Part shown: in pieces, positions 25,953 to 34,972 of the stretch | Position numbering within the stretch: position 1 is the first letter of the stretch | How the letters are laid out: every line of letters begins with the position of its first letter | Origin: an uncultured Prevotella sp. | Lineage (GTDB): Bacteria; Bacteroidota; Bacteroidia; Bacteroidales; Bacteroidaceae | NCBI GenBank assembly: GCA_937895845.1 | Contig: CALBLK010000078.1 | Coordinates: forward strand, 1-64,000 | Direction: 5' to 3' | DNA: 64,000 bases | Translations under genes and position numbers: made by a program | The notes under the pieces: model-generated | What the model was told of the DNA's origin: nothing | The model's input: only the letters and a program-made list of their open reading frames with translations | The model's database searches: none

Positions 25953-26978
25953 TTACGGCTTGAACTCCATGATGGCCTTTTTGGTGCGCTCCACCGCCTC
26001 GTCCAGTGAGCACAGCAGTTCGCCGCCCGAGGCGTTCAGATGGCCTCCGCCGTTGAAATACTGTTCTGCCATCCTGTTGCACGGAAAGTCGTCGACCGAG
26101 CGCAGGCTTATCCTGATGCAGTTGTCTTTCTCCGTGTCCTCGCGGAGCGAGATGGACAGTTTGGTGCCTTTCATCTGCAGCGGGATGTTCACAAGTCCCT
26201 CGGCGTCGCCCTTGATGAAGTGGAAGCGCTGCTGCTCCTTGCGCGAGATGCTGAACAGCGCCGCGTGCTGCTTGGGGAACGTCACCATCTTCTCGTAGAG
26301 CACGTAGCCCATCAGGCGGAGCCTGTTCTCGCTGTAACTGTTGTACACATTGCGGTAGATGCGGTCCTTGTCGATGCCCTTGGTCAGCAGCTGGCTGATG
26401 ATATAGAAGATGTCGGGGCTGTTGCTGTTGTAGGTGAAGCCGCCCGTGTCGGTCATCATGCCGCAGTAGATGGGTGCGGCAAAGTGCGCGGTCTGCCGCT
26501 CGAAGGCCCCCATCTGCCACACGATGCGGAACACCAGCTCGCACGTGGAGCACATTTCCGGGTGCGACACTGTGACGGTGCAGGGCAGGGTGGGGGCCAG
26601 GTGGTGGTCAACGAGCACCCTCCTGGCCTTCGACTTCATCACCGCCTCTTCCATTCCGCCCAGCCTTCCCGGCTGGTTGAGGTCGAGCAGGAACACCAGG
26701 TCGGCCGTGGCGATGAGCAGGTCGGCCTGTTCGCGCTTCTTGTCATAGCGGATGATTTTCTCCGTGTTGGGCATCCACTGGAGGAAGTCGGGATACTGGT
26801 CGGGGATGATCACCTGCGGGTCCTTGCCCAGTGTGCGGAGATACTCGGCCAGGCCGAGCGTCGAGCCGATGGCGTCGCCGTCGGGACGGGTGTGGCAGCT
26901 GATGACGATGGTGGTGGCTTCGGCCACCAGCCTTTGCAACTCCTCTTGTTCTGTTTCTGATAAAATGTGCTTTAGCAT
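25953..26978 (-). CDS. nrnA: DHH/DHHA1 phosphoesterase, NrnA-like (oligoribonuclease/pAp phosphatase)
   Basis: 341 residues from the ATG at 26978; the frame is open further upstream but the added residues do not resemble the family. Metal ligands are visible in SCHTRPDGDAIGS (His29, Asp33, Asp35), in FLLDLNQPGRL (around Asp99) and in the DHH triad VDHH (124-126). The C-terminal DHHA1 substrate loop is FNGGGHLNASGG. NrnA-type enzymes degrade 2-5 nt RNA and dephosphorylate pAp; a cyclic dinucleotide phosphodiesterase is the alternative. It follows the CotH gene by 83 bases with no clear promoter box between them, so it may be cotranscribed. Confidence 0.87.
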   Translation of the reverse strand: MLKHILSETEQEELQRLVAEATTIVISCHTRPDGDAIGSTLGLAEYLRTLGKDPQVIIPDQYPDFLQWMPNTEKIIRYDKKREQADLLIATADLVFLLDLNQPGRLGGMEEAVMKSKARRVLVDHHLAPTLPCTVTVSHPEMCSTCELVFRIVWQMGAFERQTAHFAAPIYCGMMTDTGGFTYNSNSPDIFYIISQLLTKGIDKDRIYRNVYNSYSENRLRLMGYVLYEKMVTFPKQHAALFSISRKEQQRFHFIKGDAEGLVNIPLQMKGTKLSISLREDTEKDNCIRISLRSVDDFPCNRMAEQYFNGGGHLNASGGELLCSLDEAVERTKKAIMEFKP

Positions 26979-27061
26979 TGTTCTTTTGTTATTATAATAG
27001 GTGGACGGACTGTCTGCGGTTGTCTGTGCCGGCCGCGACACCCCGTTCGCCGCCCGCGGTT

Positions 27062-30000
27062 CTATTTTGCAAACTTCATGGTTGCCGTGTGCCCGTTGCC
27101 GTCTGTGGCGCGGGCGATGTAGCATCCGGCCGGCAGCCCGTCCGTGCTCACGCTCGCCTCTCCGCCTGCGAGGGTCACTTTCCGGGTCGCCACGGTCTGG
27201 CCCGACAGGTTGCTGACGGTCACCGTTGCCGTGCTTGCGCTGCCGCTTCTCACCACAACGCGGTTGAGCGCCGGTGCAAGCAGGATGGTCCCTGCCCCGG
27301 CTGCGGCCGGTGTGCCAGCGATGCCCGATGGCAGGCTGTTGTCGTAGGCCACGAGGTATGAGGTCAGCCGGTTCGCCTTTCCGATGGTCGGGTTGGCCAT
27401 CAGGTAGGTGTTGTCTGCGCCGTCGGGATAGCGTCCCGCCGTGGTGCTGCCGCTGTGCGGCGGATAGCTCAGCGTGTCCGCCCACGATTCGTCGGCGGCT
27501 GTGATGGTCACAGAGCCACCCTCTTCGTCCAGCTTGAACGAGGCGTGCAGCTCGCCGGCAGGCTCCCGCTTGTCGCACCACACCAGTAGGTGCCCGTTGG
27601 CCGGGATGACTGTTGTCGCGCCCCCCTCGCCTTTGGTTATCTTGCATTTCTTCGGCTTGGCCGGGTTGTCTGAGATATACATGCCCTCCACGTCAAGCGG
27701 CGCGCCGGTGGTGTTGTAAAGCTCCACCCATGCTGACTTTTTGAAATGGTCGTTCACAAAGGCGCCGCTTGCCGCGCTTATCTCGTTGATGCGCACCGGC
27801 GTTATGCCCTTGGCCTTGCGCTCGGCCTTCCCCATCTTTGTAAACACAGCCTCCAGGTCGAAGTTGTCTGTGGGCATGGTGATTTCCGCCTCCTTTGTGT
27901 GGATGGTGTTGTCGGTCTTGTCGCGCCACCCCAGGAATCTGTAGCCCGTCGGCGCCACCGCCTTGAGCCTGGCCGGCGCGAACAGCCTGCCGTTGAAGCT
28001 GCCTGTGGGTATCACGGTGCCGTTGACCATCAGCTGCGCCCCCTCGGTGTTGGTGCGGATGCGGGCCGTCCGCTGCGTCGCGCCGCCCAGTGCCATGGGC
28101 GCAAACTCCTGCAGCCTGTCCGCCATCTTGCCCATGCGGTTGCTGAAGCCGCTCCTCAGCTGTTCGGCGCTCTTTGCGGGCGACTTGCCCTCGAGGGCCA
28201 TCATGGGCGTCACCTTGCGCTCCAGCGAGTCGATGACTGCCTTGGCGCGCTCAGTCTCGAACACGCTTCCGCCCATCATGCAGTAGGTGTCGATGAACTT
28301 GCGGCGGAACTCCCCGTTGGCCAGCAGGTTCATGAAGAGCGTCACCATCTTGATTTCCTTGGTGTAGCGTGTGTCAAGGTTGTAAAGATAGTCAAACGTG
28401 TAGGTCTGCTTGTTGGCGAAAGTCTCAAACGTGTTCGACGTGTTGAAGGCGAAGTCAAGGTCGAACGACACGAAGCGGAACTTGCCCCCGGCGGCCGGCC
28501 GGAAGCCCTTGATGTTGTTCTGCGGCCAGTCGGTCGAGCCGATGTAGAGTTCCATGGCCATGTAGTTGACATACTCGTCGATGTCGAGCATGGCCTTTAT
28601 TTCCTCGTAAGCGTCGGCCTGCGCAGCCTTGGCGCTCAGGTCGCAGAGCCTGTTGAAAGCCTCGTCTGTGCCGCATTTCTGCACATAGCCCGAGTCCGGG
28701 TTCATCTCGAACTGGTCAATCTCGTCGTCATCCCATCCGTAGTTGGCATAGACATAGTGCTTGTTGTTGGGCTCCCTCATGTTGAGCACGCCCATGTACT
28801 TTCCGTTCACAAACTCATGCACCGGCTGGTATGACTGTACGTCGATGTCAATGCCCGATGTCTGGATGATGGTCTCCACCGCCGCGTCCTTGAAACGGCA
28901 GTCAGTGTCGTTCCCTCCGTTGCGTATCTGCAGCGTGCGGTTGCGTATGTAGGGCTTGGCCGCGAAGAAGGGGTGGTTCAGGTGCTTGTTCCCGCTCAGC
29001 TCCTTGTTGCCTTTCAGCTTGAACGAGTGTGGCTCCCATGCGCGGCTCCAGCCTCCGGCCATCTCCAGGTTCACGTCCTGGTTGAGCGCCATGGTCCCGT
29101 CCTCGAGAATATACGAGAAGTTCACCGGCCGGTCCCAGTCCATGTTCCAGTTGCAGGGCGTGCTCTGTCCGTTGCCGGGCAGTCCGTTCACGCCCCTCAC
29201 CATCACGCCGATGCTGTCGTCGTAGAGAAACCTTGGGTCGCTCACCACCGAGACGACAGGCAGCCGGTAGTCCTTGTCGCGCAGGATATACGACCGTGTG
29301 GTCACCTTGCTGGGCAGCATGCCCTCCTTGAAGAAGCGCAGTCTCAGGCAGGTGGTCTTGCTGAAGGTGAACAGGCCGTCGTCGCTCGTCATGCCGTTTT
29401 CCATCGTGGGCAGGGTGCCGTCAGTGGTATAGCGCAGCGTGGCGCGCTCCGCGTTGCTCACCGATGTGCTCAGTGTGCTTTCAAACAGCTGCGAGTCCTT
29501 GCTGGGCGCCGGCGCGTCAAGCTGCCGGGTGGCAAAGGGCGAGCCCGTGTTGGTGCGGCCCGGTGAGGGGCTGGCGGTCCATCCCCATTCGCTGCCGCCG
29601 TCGGTGGTGCGGGCGAACGAGGCCCGCTCCACCGCGGCCGGGTAGGTCACCTCGCCCACCGTCTCGCCGCTGCCGTTGCTGATGCGGATGGTGCCGCCGT
29701 CGGTGTCAAGCTTGAACGGCGCGTTCGAGGCGTTCAGGCTGTTGCTGTCAAACCACAGCAGCGCGAACCCCCGGGGCTGAATGATGCCGTGGCGTGCGCC
29801 CAGCTGCCACTTTCTCGGGCTGTCTGTGTCGCCGGTCACATAGAGGCCCTTGAGCGACACTTTCCGGTCTGACGGGTTGTACAGCTCTATCCAGCCGTCG
29901 AAGTTGAACGCCGGACTGACATACTCGTCAATGTTGGCCGCCATCACCTCGTTGATGACCAGTGACGAGGCCGTTGCCTGGCTGTCGCTCACCGTGACGG

Positions 30001-30898
30001 CCACTGTCCCGCTTGCGCCCGACCCGTCCGCAGCCGTGGCCGTTACGGTGGCCGTTCCCCCGCCGAGGGCGGTCAGCCGTCCGTCGCTGTCCACGCTGGC
30101 CACCCGGCTGTCGCTGCTCGTCCACACCACCTTGTTCACCGTCACGTCGGCGGGCTGCACCTCGGCTGCCAGCTGCACCGTCTCGCCGGCCACCATCTGG
30201 ACTGCCGAGGGCCTGACGCTGACCTCCGTGGCCTTGACCGGCTCGCCCCACCGCTCCAGTCTGAAGTTGTCAAAGATGCACCAGTTGCTGTATATGTAGG
30301 TGTCGTTGGCCAGTCCGATGGCCACGTCGCCGCCGGTCGCCGTAAACTCCATGGTGTTCCAGTACTGGCCGCGGTCGAATGCCGTGCGGCTCCCCTCCAT
30401 CGTGTTGGGGTAGTAGTCGGTTCCGTTTGGCGACCAGCAGCCATACACCTCCGAGGTGAAGTGGAAGGAGAACAGGCTTGCCAGCTTCTGCCGGGTGGCG
30501 CCTGCATACATCACCGCCGTGATGCTCTCCGTGCCCTGCTGGTGCTCTCGCAGCGCCTTGCTGTTGTCTTGCGTGCGGTAGAACGCCTGCACCGACAGCC
30601 TGTACTTTCCGGCCGGCAGCCCTTTCAGTGTCTGGTGAATGTCAAAGGTGCCGTTCCAGAACTCCATGCACTCGCAGCGCACGGCTTTCGACCCGGCGTC
30701 TGATGTCACCGTCCAGCCGGCGTTGCTGTTGCTGTCAAACCCGGGGTTGGTCACATAGTGCTGCGTGATGTCTGTCCAGGTGTCCCCGGCCCGTGCCGTT
30801 GCGGCTGTCGCTATGGCCACCGCGGCCAGCGCAGCCCTTGCCCCGGCGCTTGTCTTGCCGGCCAGGGCCTGTCTGATTTTTAGGTAAAGCTTATTCAT
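27062..30898 (-). CDS. Large secreted CotH-family protein with Ig-like, lamin-tail and sorting domains
   Basis: 1278 residues from ATG at 30898; an upstream extension to 31021 is rejected. In order: signal peptide (about 1-38), a carbohydrate-binding-like module (about 40-215), a BIG2 bacterial Ig-like domain (about 220-305, VSVRPSAVQMVAGETVQL), a lamin-tail domain (about 315-430, LVINEVMAANIDEYVSPA), a chitobiase-like Fn3 element (RYTTDGTLPT), the CotH core (about 560-900, e.g. YMGVLNMREPNNKHY and FVSFDLDFAFN), an InlB B-repeat-like stretch (GYRFLGWRDKTDNTI), a second lamin-tail domain (INEISAASGAFVNDHF), and a C-terminal type IX-like sorting tail ending ATMKFAK. CotH proteins are kinase-fold enzymes that phosphorylate proteins. 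The role here is unknown; attachment to the cell surface through the type IX system is likely. Confidence 0.85.
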   Translation of the reverse strand: MNKLYLKIRQALAGKTSAGARAALAAVAIATAATARAGDTWTDITQHYVTNPGFDSNSNAGWTVTSDAGSKAVRCECMEFWNGTFDIHQTLKGLPAGKYRLSVQAFYRTQDNSKALREHQQGTESITAVMYAGATRQKLASLFSFHFTSEVYGCWSPNGTDYYPNTMEGSRTAFDRGQYWNTMEFTATGGDVAIGLANDTYIYSNWCIFDNFRLERWGEPVKATEVSVRPSAVQMVAGETVQLAAEVQPADVTVNKVVWTSSDSRVASVDSDGRLTALGGGTATVTATAADGSGASGTVAVTVSDSQATASSLVINEVMAANIDEYVSPAFNFDGWIELYNPSDRKVSLKGLYVTGDTDSPRKWQLGARHGIIQPRGFALLWFDSNSLNASNAPFKLDTDGGTIRISNGSGETVGEVTYPAAVERASFARTTDGGSEWGWTASPSPGRTNTGSPFATRQLDAPAPSKDSQLFESTLSTSVSNAERATLRYTTDGTLPTMENGMTSDDGLFTFSKTTCLRLRFFKEGMLPSKVTTRSYILRDKDYRLPVVSVVSDPRFLYDDSIGVMVRGVNGLPGNGQSTPCNWNMDWDRPVNFSYILEDGTMALNQDVNLEMAGGWSRAWEPHSFKLKGNKELSGNKHLNHPFFAAKPYIRNRTLQIRNGGNDTDCRFKDAAVETIIQTSGIDIDVQSYQPVHEFVNGKYMGVLNMREPNNKHYVYANYGWDDDEIDQFEMNPDSGYVQKCGTDEAFNRLCDLSAKAAQADAYEEIKAMLDIDEYVNYMAMELYIGSTDWPQNNIKGFRPAAGGKFRFVSFDLDFAFNTSNTFETFANKQTYTFDYLYNLDTRYTKEIKMVTLFMNLLANGEFRRKFIDTYCMMGGSVFETERAKAVIDSLERKVTPMMALEGKSPAKSAEQLRSGFSNRMGKMADRLQEFAPMALGGATQRTARIRTNTEGAQLMVNGTVIPTGSFNGRLFAPARLKAVAPTGYRFLGWRDKTDNTIHTKEAEITMPTDNFDLEAVFTKMGKAERKAKGITPVRINEISAASGAFVNDHFKKSAWVELYNTTGAPLDVEGMYISDNPAKPKKCKITKGEGGATTVIPANGHLLVWCDKREPAGELHASFKLDEEGGSVTITAADESWADTLSYPPHSGSTTAGRYPDGADNTYLMANPTIGKANRLTSYLVAYDNSLPSGIAGTPAAAGAGTILLAPALNRVVVRSGSASTATVTVSNLSGQTVATRKVTLAGGEASVSTDGLPAGCYIARATDGNGHTATMKFAK

Positions 30899-30998
30899 AG
30901 GTCTTTGGTTATTGGAGTCTGTTGTCTGCGGTGTGGCCGGTGGCGGGCCTGTCTCCGTCCCGGCTTGCGCGCGGGCCCTTGCCCTCGCGGCGGCGGGC

Positions 30999-32684
30999 TC
31001 ATGCCTGTGCGGTGATTTCACCGGCCCGCTCCAGCGCCAGGTTGATGTGGCTGCAGATGTTCCGCTCGCCCACCAGCTCGTTGAATCCCGCCCTGGCCAG
31101 CGCCTTGTGTACGCCGGGGTTCACGCCCGACAGCACAATCTGTATGCCCTCCTTCTGGCTCATGGCGCAGAGGTTGGTCAGGTTGTGTATGCCGGTAGAG
31201 TCGACAAAGGGCACCTTCCTCATGCGGATGATGCGCACCTTTGGCCGGTCGCCCAGCGTTGCCATCACCTCCTCGAAGCGGTTGCCGGCGCCGAAGAAGT
31301 AGGGGCCGTTAATCTCGTAGACCTCCACCCCCCTGGGTATGGTGAGGTGCTCCAGGTTGCCCGCCTTGATGTCCAGCTCCTCGTTGGGGTCTATCTCGTC
31401 GCTGATCACCTTCACGTCGGTGGTCTCCGCCATGCGCCGCATAAAGAGCAGGCAGGCGATAATCAGTCCCACCTCGATGGCCACGGTCAGGTCGAAGACA
31501 ATGGTCAGGAAGAACGTGATGAGCAGCACGGTCACGTCGCTCTTCGGGTTGCGCATCAGCGCCAGGAACGACCGCCACCCGCTCATGCCGTAGCTCACCA
31601 CCACGAGCACGCCGGCCAGGCATGCCATGGGGATATACTGCGCCAGCGGCATCAGGAACATGAAGATGAGCAGCAGCACGAGGGCGTGCACGATGCCGGC
31701 CACCGGCGTTCGCCCCCCGTTGTTGATGTTGGTCATGGTGCGCGCGATGGCCCCCGTGGCCGGTATGCCCCCGAAGATGGGCGACACGAGGTTGGCCATG
31801 CCCTGGGCCACCAGCTCGGTGTTCGAGTCGTGGTGGTCGCCAATCACGCCGTCGGCCACGGTGGCCGAGAGCAGGCTCTCGATGGCCCCCAGGATGGCGA
31901 TGGTCAGCGCCGGCGACACCAGCCGCTTGACGGTGTCCCAGGTGATGGGCGGCACGTGGGCCTCGGGCAGGCCGCCCGTGATGGAGAAGCGGTCGCCTAT
32001 GGTCTCGATGGTGGTCACCCCGGCCAGGCTCTTCAGCAGCAGGGCGGCCACGGTCATCACGATGATGGCCACGAGCGAGCCGGGAATCTTCTTGCTGAAG
32101 CGCGGCATGACGGCAATCACCGCCACGCTCACCACGCCGATTGCCGTGGTCCACGGGTCGGCCGTGCCGATGTGCTGCGCGTAAACCGCCCATTTCTCGA
32201 TGAAGTCGGCGGGGACACGCTCCAGCGACAGGCCGAGGAGGTCTTTGATCTGGGTGGTGAATATGGTCACGGCAATGCCGCTGGTGAAGCCCACCACAAT
32301 CGGGTAGGGGATGTACTTGATGATGGTGCCGAGGCGCAGCAGGCCGAAGAGCACCAGGAACGCGCCTGCCATAAAGGTGGCGATGGCCAGCCCCTCGATG
32401 CCATACTGCCGGATGATGCCATATATAATAATGATGAACGCGCCCGTGGGACCGCCTATCTGCACCTTGCTGCCGCCGAACACCGACACAATCAGCCCGG
32501 CCACGATGGCGGTGATGATGCCTTTCTCGGGAGTGACCCCCGAGGCGATGCCGAAGGCGATGGCCAGGGGCAGGGCCACAATGCCCACGATGATGCCGGC
32601 CATGATGTCGGCCGCCAGCGTCTTCCTGTCATAGTTCTTGACTGTTGTCCACAGCTTGGGGCGCAGTCCCGGTGCTTTTGTCAT
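30999..32684 (-). CDS. SulP-family anion transporter with C-terminal STAS domain
   Basis: 561 residues. About 11-12 membrane helices fill residues 25-430, with the SulP signature region IGGPTGAFIIIIYGII and ALPLAIAFGIASG near the N-terminus. A cytoplasmic STAS domain occupies about 440-555, with VPFVDSTGIHNLTNLC, in which the Ser-Thr-Gly resembles the anti-sigma-antagonist phosphosite. SulP proteins import sulfate, bicarbonate or dicarboxylates; the substrate cannot be read from the sequence. It has its own promoter box. The CotH gene begins 100 bases downstream on the same strand. Confidence 0.93.
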   Translation of the reverse strand: MTKAPGLRPKLWTTVKNYDRKTLAADIMAGIIVGIVALPLAIAFGIASGVTPEKGIITAIVAGLIVSVFGGSKVQIGGPTGAFIIIIYGIIRQYGIEGLAIATFMAGAFLVLFGLLRLGTIIKYIPYPIVVGFTSGIAVTIFTTQIKDLLGLSLERVPADFIEKWAVYAQHIGTADPWTTAIGVVSVAVIAVMPRFSKKIPGSLVAIIVMTVAALLLKSLAGVTTIETIGDRFSITGGLPEAHVPPITWDTVKRLVSPALTIAILGAIESLLSATVADGVIGDHHDSNTELVAQGMANLVSPIFGGIPATGAIARTMTNINNGGRTPVAGIVHALVLLLIFMFLMPLAQYIPMACLAGVLVVVSYGMSGWRSFLALMRNPKSDVTVLLITFFLTIVFDLTVAIEVGLIIACLLFMRRMAETTDVKVISDEIDPNEELDIKAGNLEHLTIPRGVEVYEINGPYFFGAGNRFEEVMATLGDRPKVRIIRMRKVPFVDSTGIHNLTNLCAMSQKEGIQIVLSGVNPGVHKALARAGFNELVGERNICSHINLALERAGEITAQA

Positions 32685-32707
32685 CTTCTTACCTGTCTTT
32701 GAAAGGG

Positions 32708-32715
32708 CAAAGGTA
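32708..32715 (-). promoter_or_regulatory. Bacteroidetes -7 box for sulP
   Basis: Minus-strand TACCTTTG is an exact TAnnTTTG match followed by CCCT, 23 bases before the sulP start. Confidence 0.7.
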
Positions 32716-32761
32716 CGTTAAATTATTTGAACATTGGCAGGAATGGGCGAGAAAAGGGCGT

Positions 32762-32795
32762 AAAAAAAGAGTCGCACTTCACAGCGGGACTCTTT
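32762..32795 (-). terminator. Intrinsic terminator of the candidate sRNA
   Basis: On the minus strand the 8-bp perfect stem AAAGAGTC/GACTCTTT with a 14-base loop runs directly into a T tract (TTTTTTT in total). Confidence 0.8.
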
Positions 32796-32875
32796 CCATT
32801 TGATACTTTTAAACAAATTAATCAACCATAAACCTTAACCATTAAAATTATAATGATGTGTCTTTTTGTTTTGAC
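32762..32875 (-). ncRNA. Candidate ~110-nt small RNA or leader upstream of sulP
   Basis: A minus-strand unit bounded by an exact promoter box (32880-32887) and a textbook intrinsic terminator: AAAGAGTC (32795-32788) pairs with GACTCTTT (32773-32766), followed by four further T. The transcript would start near 32875. It contains no long frame; a six-codon ATG frame (MVKVYG) is possible. The downstream sulP gene has its own promoter past the terminator, so this is either a free sRNA or a separately regulated leader. The role is unknown. Confidence 0.5.
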
Positions 32876-32879
32876 AGTG

Positions 32880-32887
32880 CAAAGGTA
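32880..32887 (-). promoter_or_regulatory. Bacteroidetes -7 box of the candidate sRNA
   Basis: Minus-strand TACCTTTG, exact TAnnTTTG match, followed by CACTG. No protein-coding gene starts within its reach before the terminator at 32795. Confidence 0.65.
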
Positions 32888-33045
32888 TGGCTTAATTTCG
32901 TTCGCATGGCCGGCGCTCCGGAATAAAGGGTTGAGAAATCGTGAAAATCACGGAAAATGGAGCAAAATCACGGAAAACACACCTTTCCGAGCCGCATTTT
33001 GGCAATTTCTCCTGCCGAGACAGCCGCTTTTTCCCGGAAAAAATG

Positions 33046-33053
33046 TATTTTCG
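33046..33053 (+). promoter_or_regulatory. Promoter-like box for the sensor-less hybrid regulator
   Basis: TATTTTCG, followed by CAC, matches TAnnTTTG at all but one position. It is 32 bases before the ATG at 33086, and this supports that start over the in-frame ATG at 32957, which lies upstream of the box. Confidence 0.5.
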
Positions 33054-33085
33054 CACTGTCAATCCTTAAAAACACTACACGAACA

Positions 33086-34816
33086 ATGTCCTGGCTTGTG
33101 CTCGCGCTCGTCCTGTCTGTCGCACTCTTCGCCCTTGTCGCCGGCCCCTGCCGGTGGCTCTACCGCCGCAGTGTGAACATGAAGAACAAGCTGCAGATGA
33201 GCGTGCTGTTTGCCAACATCACCCACGAAATCCTCACACCCCTCACCATCCTCTCGTCGTCCATCGAGCTGATGAGGGCCAAGACCCCGCAGAATGCGGC
33301 CGAGTATGACATGATGGAGCTGAACATCCGGCGCATCACCCGGCTGCTCCAGCAGATTCTTGAGGCCAACAAGTCAAAGTCGGGCGAACTCAGGCTGCTC
33401 GTCTCAAACGGCGATGTGATGGAGTATGTGCGCAACACGGCCCTCTGCGTCAAGCCGCTCATGCTCAAGCACGGGCAGACGTTCGCCGTGACCTGCGCGC
33501 CGGAGAACATGCGCGGCTGGATAGACCCCGACAAGCTGGACAAGATTATCTACAACCTGCTGTCCAATGCGGCCAAGTATGCAGGCGACAAGGGACACAT
33601 CCGCCTTGACGCGCGCGCCAACGCCAACTACGACCACATCATTATCCGCGTGAGCGACGACGGCTGCGGCATCCCCAAGGAGCGGCAGAAGCACCTCTTC
33701 GAACGCTTCTACGACGGCGACTACCGCCAGCACCGCACCTTTGGCACCGGCCTCGGGCTTAACCTCACGCGCGACTTGGTGTGCCTCCACGGCGGAACCA
33801 TCGCCTTTGAGAGCGAGGCCGGGCGCGGCACCACGTTCACCGTGACCCTGCCCATCACCAAGGAGGCCTTCGACCCCTCGCAGATTGACGAGGACAACCC
33901 CATCAAGATGGACATCCCCCAGGCCAGCATCGCCGACTACACCCGGCAGCTCGAGCGCGAGACGGCCGGCGGCCCGGGCGGGGGCGCGGACCCCGGCGCC
34001 GACGAGGATGCCTACAAGCTGCTGCTTGTCGAGGACAACGCCGAGCTGTTGCTGCTCATGCGCCAGCTGCTCTCCCCGCAGTACCGTGTGTTTACGGCCG
34101 GCAACGGGGCCGAGGCTGTCAAGGTGGTGCGTGCGCAAGACCTCGACCTCATCGTCTCCGACGTGATGATGCCCGTCATGGACGGCTACCAGCTCACCCG
34201 GCGCATCAAGGGCTCGCCCGACTACTGCCACCTGCCCATCATCCTGCTCACGGCCAAGACGCAGGAGGAAGACCGCGACCGCGCCCTGCTCATCGGTGCC
34301 GACGACTATGTCACCAAGCCTTTCAAGATGGGCGACCTGCGGCTGCGCATCAACAACATCATCCAGAACCGGCAGCGCATACAGGCTGACTTCAGCCGGC
34401 AGACGGTGGAGGAGATGCGCCGGCGGGTGGCGGCGGCGCCGGCTCCCGACAGCGATTTCCTCAGCCGGGCCATCGCCTGTGTCAGCCGGCATGTCGGCGA
34501 CGCCGACTACGACCGCGACGCCTTTGCCACCGACATGGGCGTGAGCCAGTCGTCGCTGTACAACAAGCTGCGCTCGCTCACCGGCCTGAGCGTGAGCAGC
34601 TTCATCCGCGACATCCGCATGAAGGAGGCGCGCCACATCATCGGCAAGGAGCCCAACCTCCGCGTGAGCGAGCTTGCCTACCGTGTGGGGTTCAAGGACC
34701 CCAAGTATTTTGCCACCATCTTCAAGAAGGAGTTTGGCGTGCAGCCCAAGGAGTTCATCAGGGCCGCACCGGCACAGCCGGAGGAGAACAAGCCGTCGGA
34801 CGTTAACACCTGTTAG
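33086..34816 (+). CDS. Hybrid histidine kinase/response regulator with AraC domain, lacking a periplasmic sensor
   Basis: 576 residues from ATG 33086; a frame-open extension to 32957 lies upstream of the promoter box and is rejected. A single membrane helix (1-27) is followed at once by HisKA (NITHEILTPLTIL, His47), the HATPase N box (LSNAAKYAGD) and G boxes (DDGCGIPKER, FGTGLGLNLT), a receiver domain with phospho-acceptor Asp359 (IVSDVMMPVMDGYQ) and a C-terminal AraC-type HTH (FATDMGVSQSSLYNKLRSLTG). Bacteroides hybrid two-component (HTCS) regulators normally have a ~700-residue periplasmic sensor before the kinase; it is absent here. The phosphorelay residues are intact. No glycan-use genes flank it, so its target is not evident. 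Confidence 0.88.
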   Translation: MSWLVLALVLSVALFALVAGPCRWLYRRSVNMKNKLQMSVLFANITHEILTPLTILSSSIELMRAKTPQNAAEYDMMELNIRRITRLLQQILEANKSKSGELRLLVSNGDVMEYVRNTALCVKPLMLKHGQTFAVTCAPENMRGWIDPDKLDKIIYNLLSNAAKYAGDKGHIRLDARANANYDHIIIRVSDDGCGIPKERQKHLFERFYDGDYRQHRTFGTGLGLNLTRDLVCLHGGTIAFESEAGRGTTFTVTLPITKEAFDPSQIDEDNPIKMDIPQASIADYTRQLERETAGGPGGGADPGADEDAYKLLLVEDNAELLLLMRQLLSPQYRVFTAGNGAEAVKVVRAQDLDLIVSDVMMPVMDGYQLTRRIKGSPDYCHLPIILLTAKTQEEDRDRALLIGADDYVTKPFKMGDLRLRINNIIQNRQRIQADFSRQTVEEMRRRVAAAPAPDSDFLSRAIACVSRHVGDADYDRDAFATDMGVSQSSLYNKLRSLTGLSVSSFIRDIRMKEARHIIGKEPNLRVSELAYRVGFKDPKYFATIFKKEFGVQPKEFIRAAPAQPEENKPSDVNTC

Positions 34817-34865
34817 CAGATGAGCGCGCAGGTTTTAACATTTACAGACTTGTCCAAATAGCAAG

Positions 34866-34891
34866 AGAGGGGTGCCTTTGGGCACCCCTCT
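34866..34891. terminator. Hairpin after the hybrid regulator gene
   Basis: AGAGGGGTGCC (34866-34876) pairs perfectly with GGCACCCCTCT (34881-34891), an 11-bp stem with a 4-base loop, 50 bases past the stop. There is no T tract on the plus strand, so terminator status is likely but unproven. Confidence 0.55.
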
Positions 34892-34972
34892 GCCGTCTTG
34901 CAGCCCTTGCGCGGACATTTCACAGTGCCATTTTTGCCATTTCCGGCTGCCGTCTGGTGCGTCCTGCACCGC

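Noticed and set aside
26979..27647. Long extension of the DHH phosphoesterase frame upstream of 26978
   Set aside because: Antisense-like text across the CotH 3' end; the DHH family begins at MLKHIL.
30999..31021. Upstream extension of the CotH frame, overlapping the 3' end of sulP
   Set aside because: The extra 41 residues are low-complexity and basic, and the signal peptide begins at the ATG at 30898.
30912..32702. Open frame of 596 codons on the plus strand opposite sulP
   Set aside because: Shadow frame produced by high-GC codon structure; its residue composition is His/Gly-rich and has no family features. Similar shadow frames are opposite tamL (8702-10666) and others.
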